A stretch of DNA of 64,000 bases from SZUA-36 sp963774415 (lineage in GTDB: Bacteria; Pseudomonadota; Gammaproteobacteria; Xanthomonadales; SZUA-36). The notes under the pieces were generated by a model that worked only from the letters and a program-made list of their open reading frames with translations, had not been told where the DNA came from and did not search any database. How positions within the stretch are numbered: the first letter of the stretch is position 1; each line of letters starts with the position of its first letter. Position numbers and translations under genes: made by a program. Shown piece by piece: positions 63,652-64,000 of the stretch. The DNA lies in the NCBI GenBank assembly GCA_963774415.1, contig CAVZEU010000008.1, forward strand, positions 131,731 to 195,730. Direction: 5' to 3'.

Positions 63652-64000
63652 ATGGGTCGATCAAATCGTTATCACGTGCAAGAACTGGTCTGAGAAAGTT
63701 GATTACGAATGCACAACCTGGGCGGACGAAGGGTCAAGCCAATGCTCACAGTGGGCTGATGAAGGCTCAAACCAGTGTTCGCAGTGGGCCGATGAAGGCT
63801 CAAATGAATGCAGTTCCTGGACAGAGAAACACTGTCATTGGTACAGCCCGTGGAATTGTATCGCCGGGTGGTTTTGCTCGGCGTATTACTGGGTTTCAAA
63901 ATGGGTTTGTAAGGCGTGGTACTGGGTTGCCAAATGGGTATGTAAGGCTTGGTACTGGGTCGCAAAATGGGTGTGCAAAGCATTTGCCTGGATAGTGAAA
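63635..64000 (+). CDS. Cys/Trp hendecad-repeat protein (5' part; runs off the right edge)
   Basis: The first 122 codons of an open frame starting at ATG 63635 behind a very strong AAGGAGGT site. A C-x-x-W unit repeats every 11 residues from Cys4: Cys occurs at 4, 15, 26, 37, 48, 59, 81, 92, 103 and 114 (Tyr at 70), and Trp three residues later at 7, 18, 29, 40, 51, 62, 73, 95 and 106. The early units are acidic (CSQWADEGSNQ) and the later ones basic and aromatic (CKAWYWVAKWV). Eleven residues equal three helical turns, so a long helix with a Cys/Trp stripe is likely. No signal peptide. Function unknown. Confidence 0.8.
   Translation, partial: MSTCTKWVDQIVITCKNWSEKVDYECTTWADEGSSQCSQWADEGSNQCSQWADEGSNECSSWTEKHCHWYSPWNCIAGWFCSAYYWVSKWVCKAWYWVAKWVCKAWYWVAKWVCKAFAWIVK

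Overview
The window looks like chromosome of a GC-rich, Gram-negative proteobacterium, most likely a gammaproteobacterium from a marine or saline habitat. Pointers are outer-membrane porins, a TonB receptor and lipoproteins, an Fnr regulator with the full [4Fe-4S] cysteine set beside hemN, a TRAP transporter with a TatT lipoprotein, NhaD-type Na+/H+ antiport, EmrAB-type efflux, and CadC/TolB-like TPR regulators. I see no rRNA, tRNA, CRISPR array, prophage or intact insertion sequence.

1-44 kb is mostly ordinary, tightly packed, intact chromosome. It holds a PuuD-like fragment at the left edge, a MobA-like nucleotidyltransferase, a TRAP operon (tatT-dctP-dctQ-dctM), a winged-helix/TPR regulator, nhaD, a porin, then hemN with a palindromic FNR-type box upstream, fnr, a 2-hydroxyacid dehydrogenase and a beta-carbonic anhydrase. 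Next come a BtuB-like TonB receptor behind a clear cobalamin riboswitch, an acyl-CoA ligase, an arsC-ACR3 pair, many small accessory enzymes (VOC, NTF2-like, DUF427, TfoX-N, MarC, GFA, MOSC, gamma-glutamylcyclotransferase, Tag), LysR next to doxX-pirin, two secreted peptidases, a DedA-PAP2-LssY fusion, and a marR-emrA-emrB operon whose promoter overlaps a MarR-type palindrome. Two gene relics lie here: a methyltransferase with its middle missing and the tail of a VOC gene.

44-57 kb is accessory and frame-damaged. It has a secreted protein with a hydrophobic C-terminal sorting-like tail, a very large multidomain surface protein broken by three single-base frame changes, a second winged-helix/TPR regulator, a TIG plus collagen-like secreted protein that is frameshifted, a stand-alone biotin-dependent carboxyltransferase, and a cyanophycin-synthetase-like Mur ligase that lacks the ATP-grasp core and carries two frame changes. 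The concentration of single-base frame changes here, while neighbouring genes are clean, is either local decay or a local consensus-quality problem.

57-64 kb is visibly more AT-rich and holds short dispersed repeats, a 144-bp duplicated repeat, and a run of same-strand genes: a secreted PA-domain protein, a lipoprotein metallopeptidase with an M64-like HExxH...DEY site, a secreted unknown, a large unknown, a two-TM protein, and (running off the right edge) a Cys/Trp hendecad-repeat protein in which a C-x-x-W motif recurs every 11 residues. This last cluster is the strongest candidate for an undescribed system.
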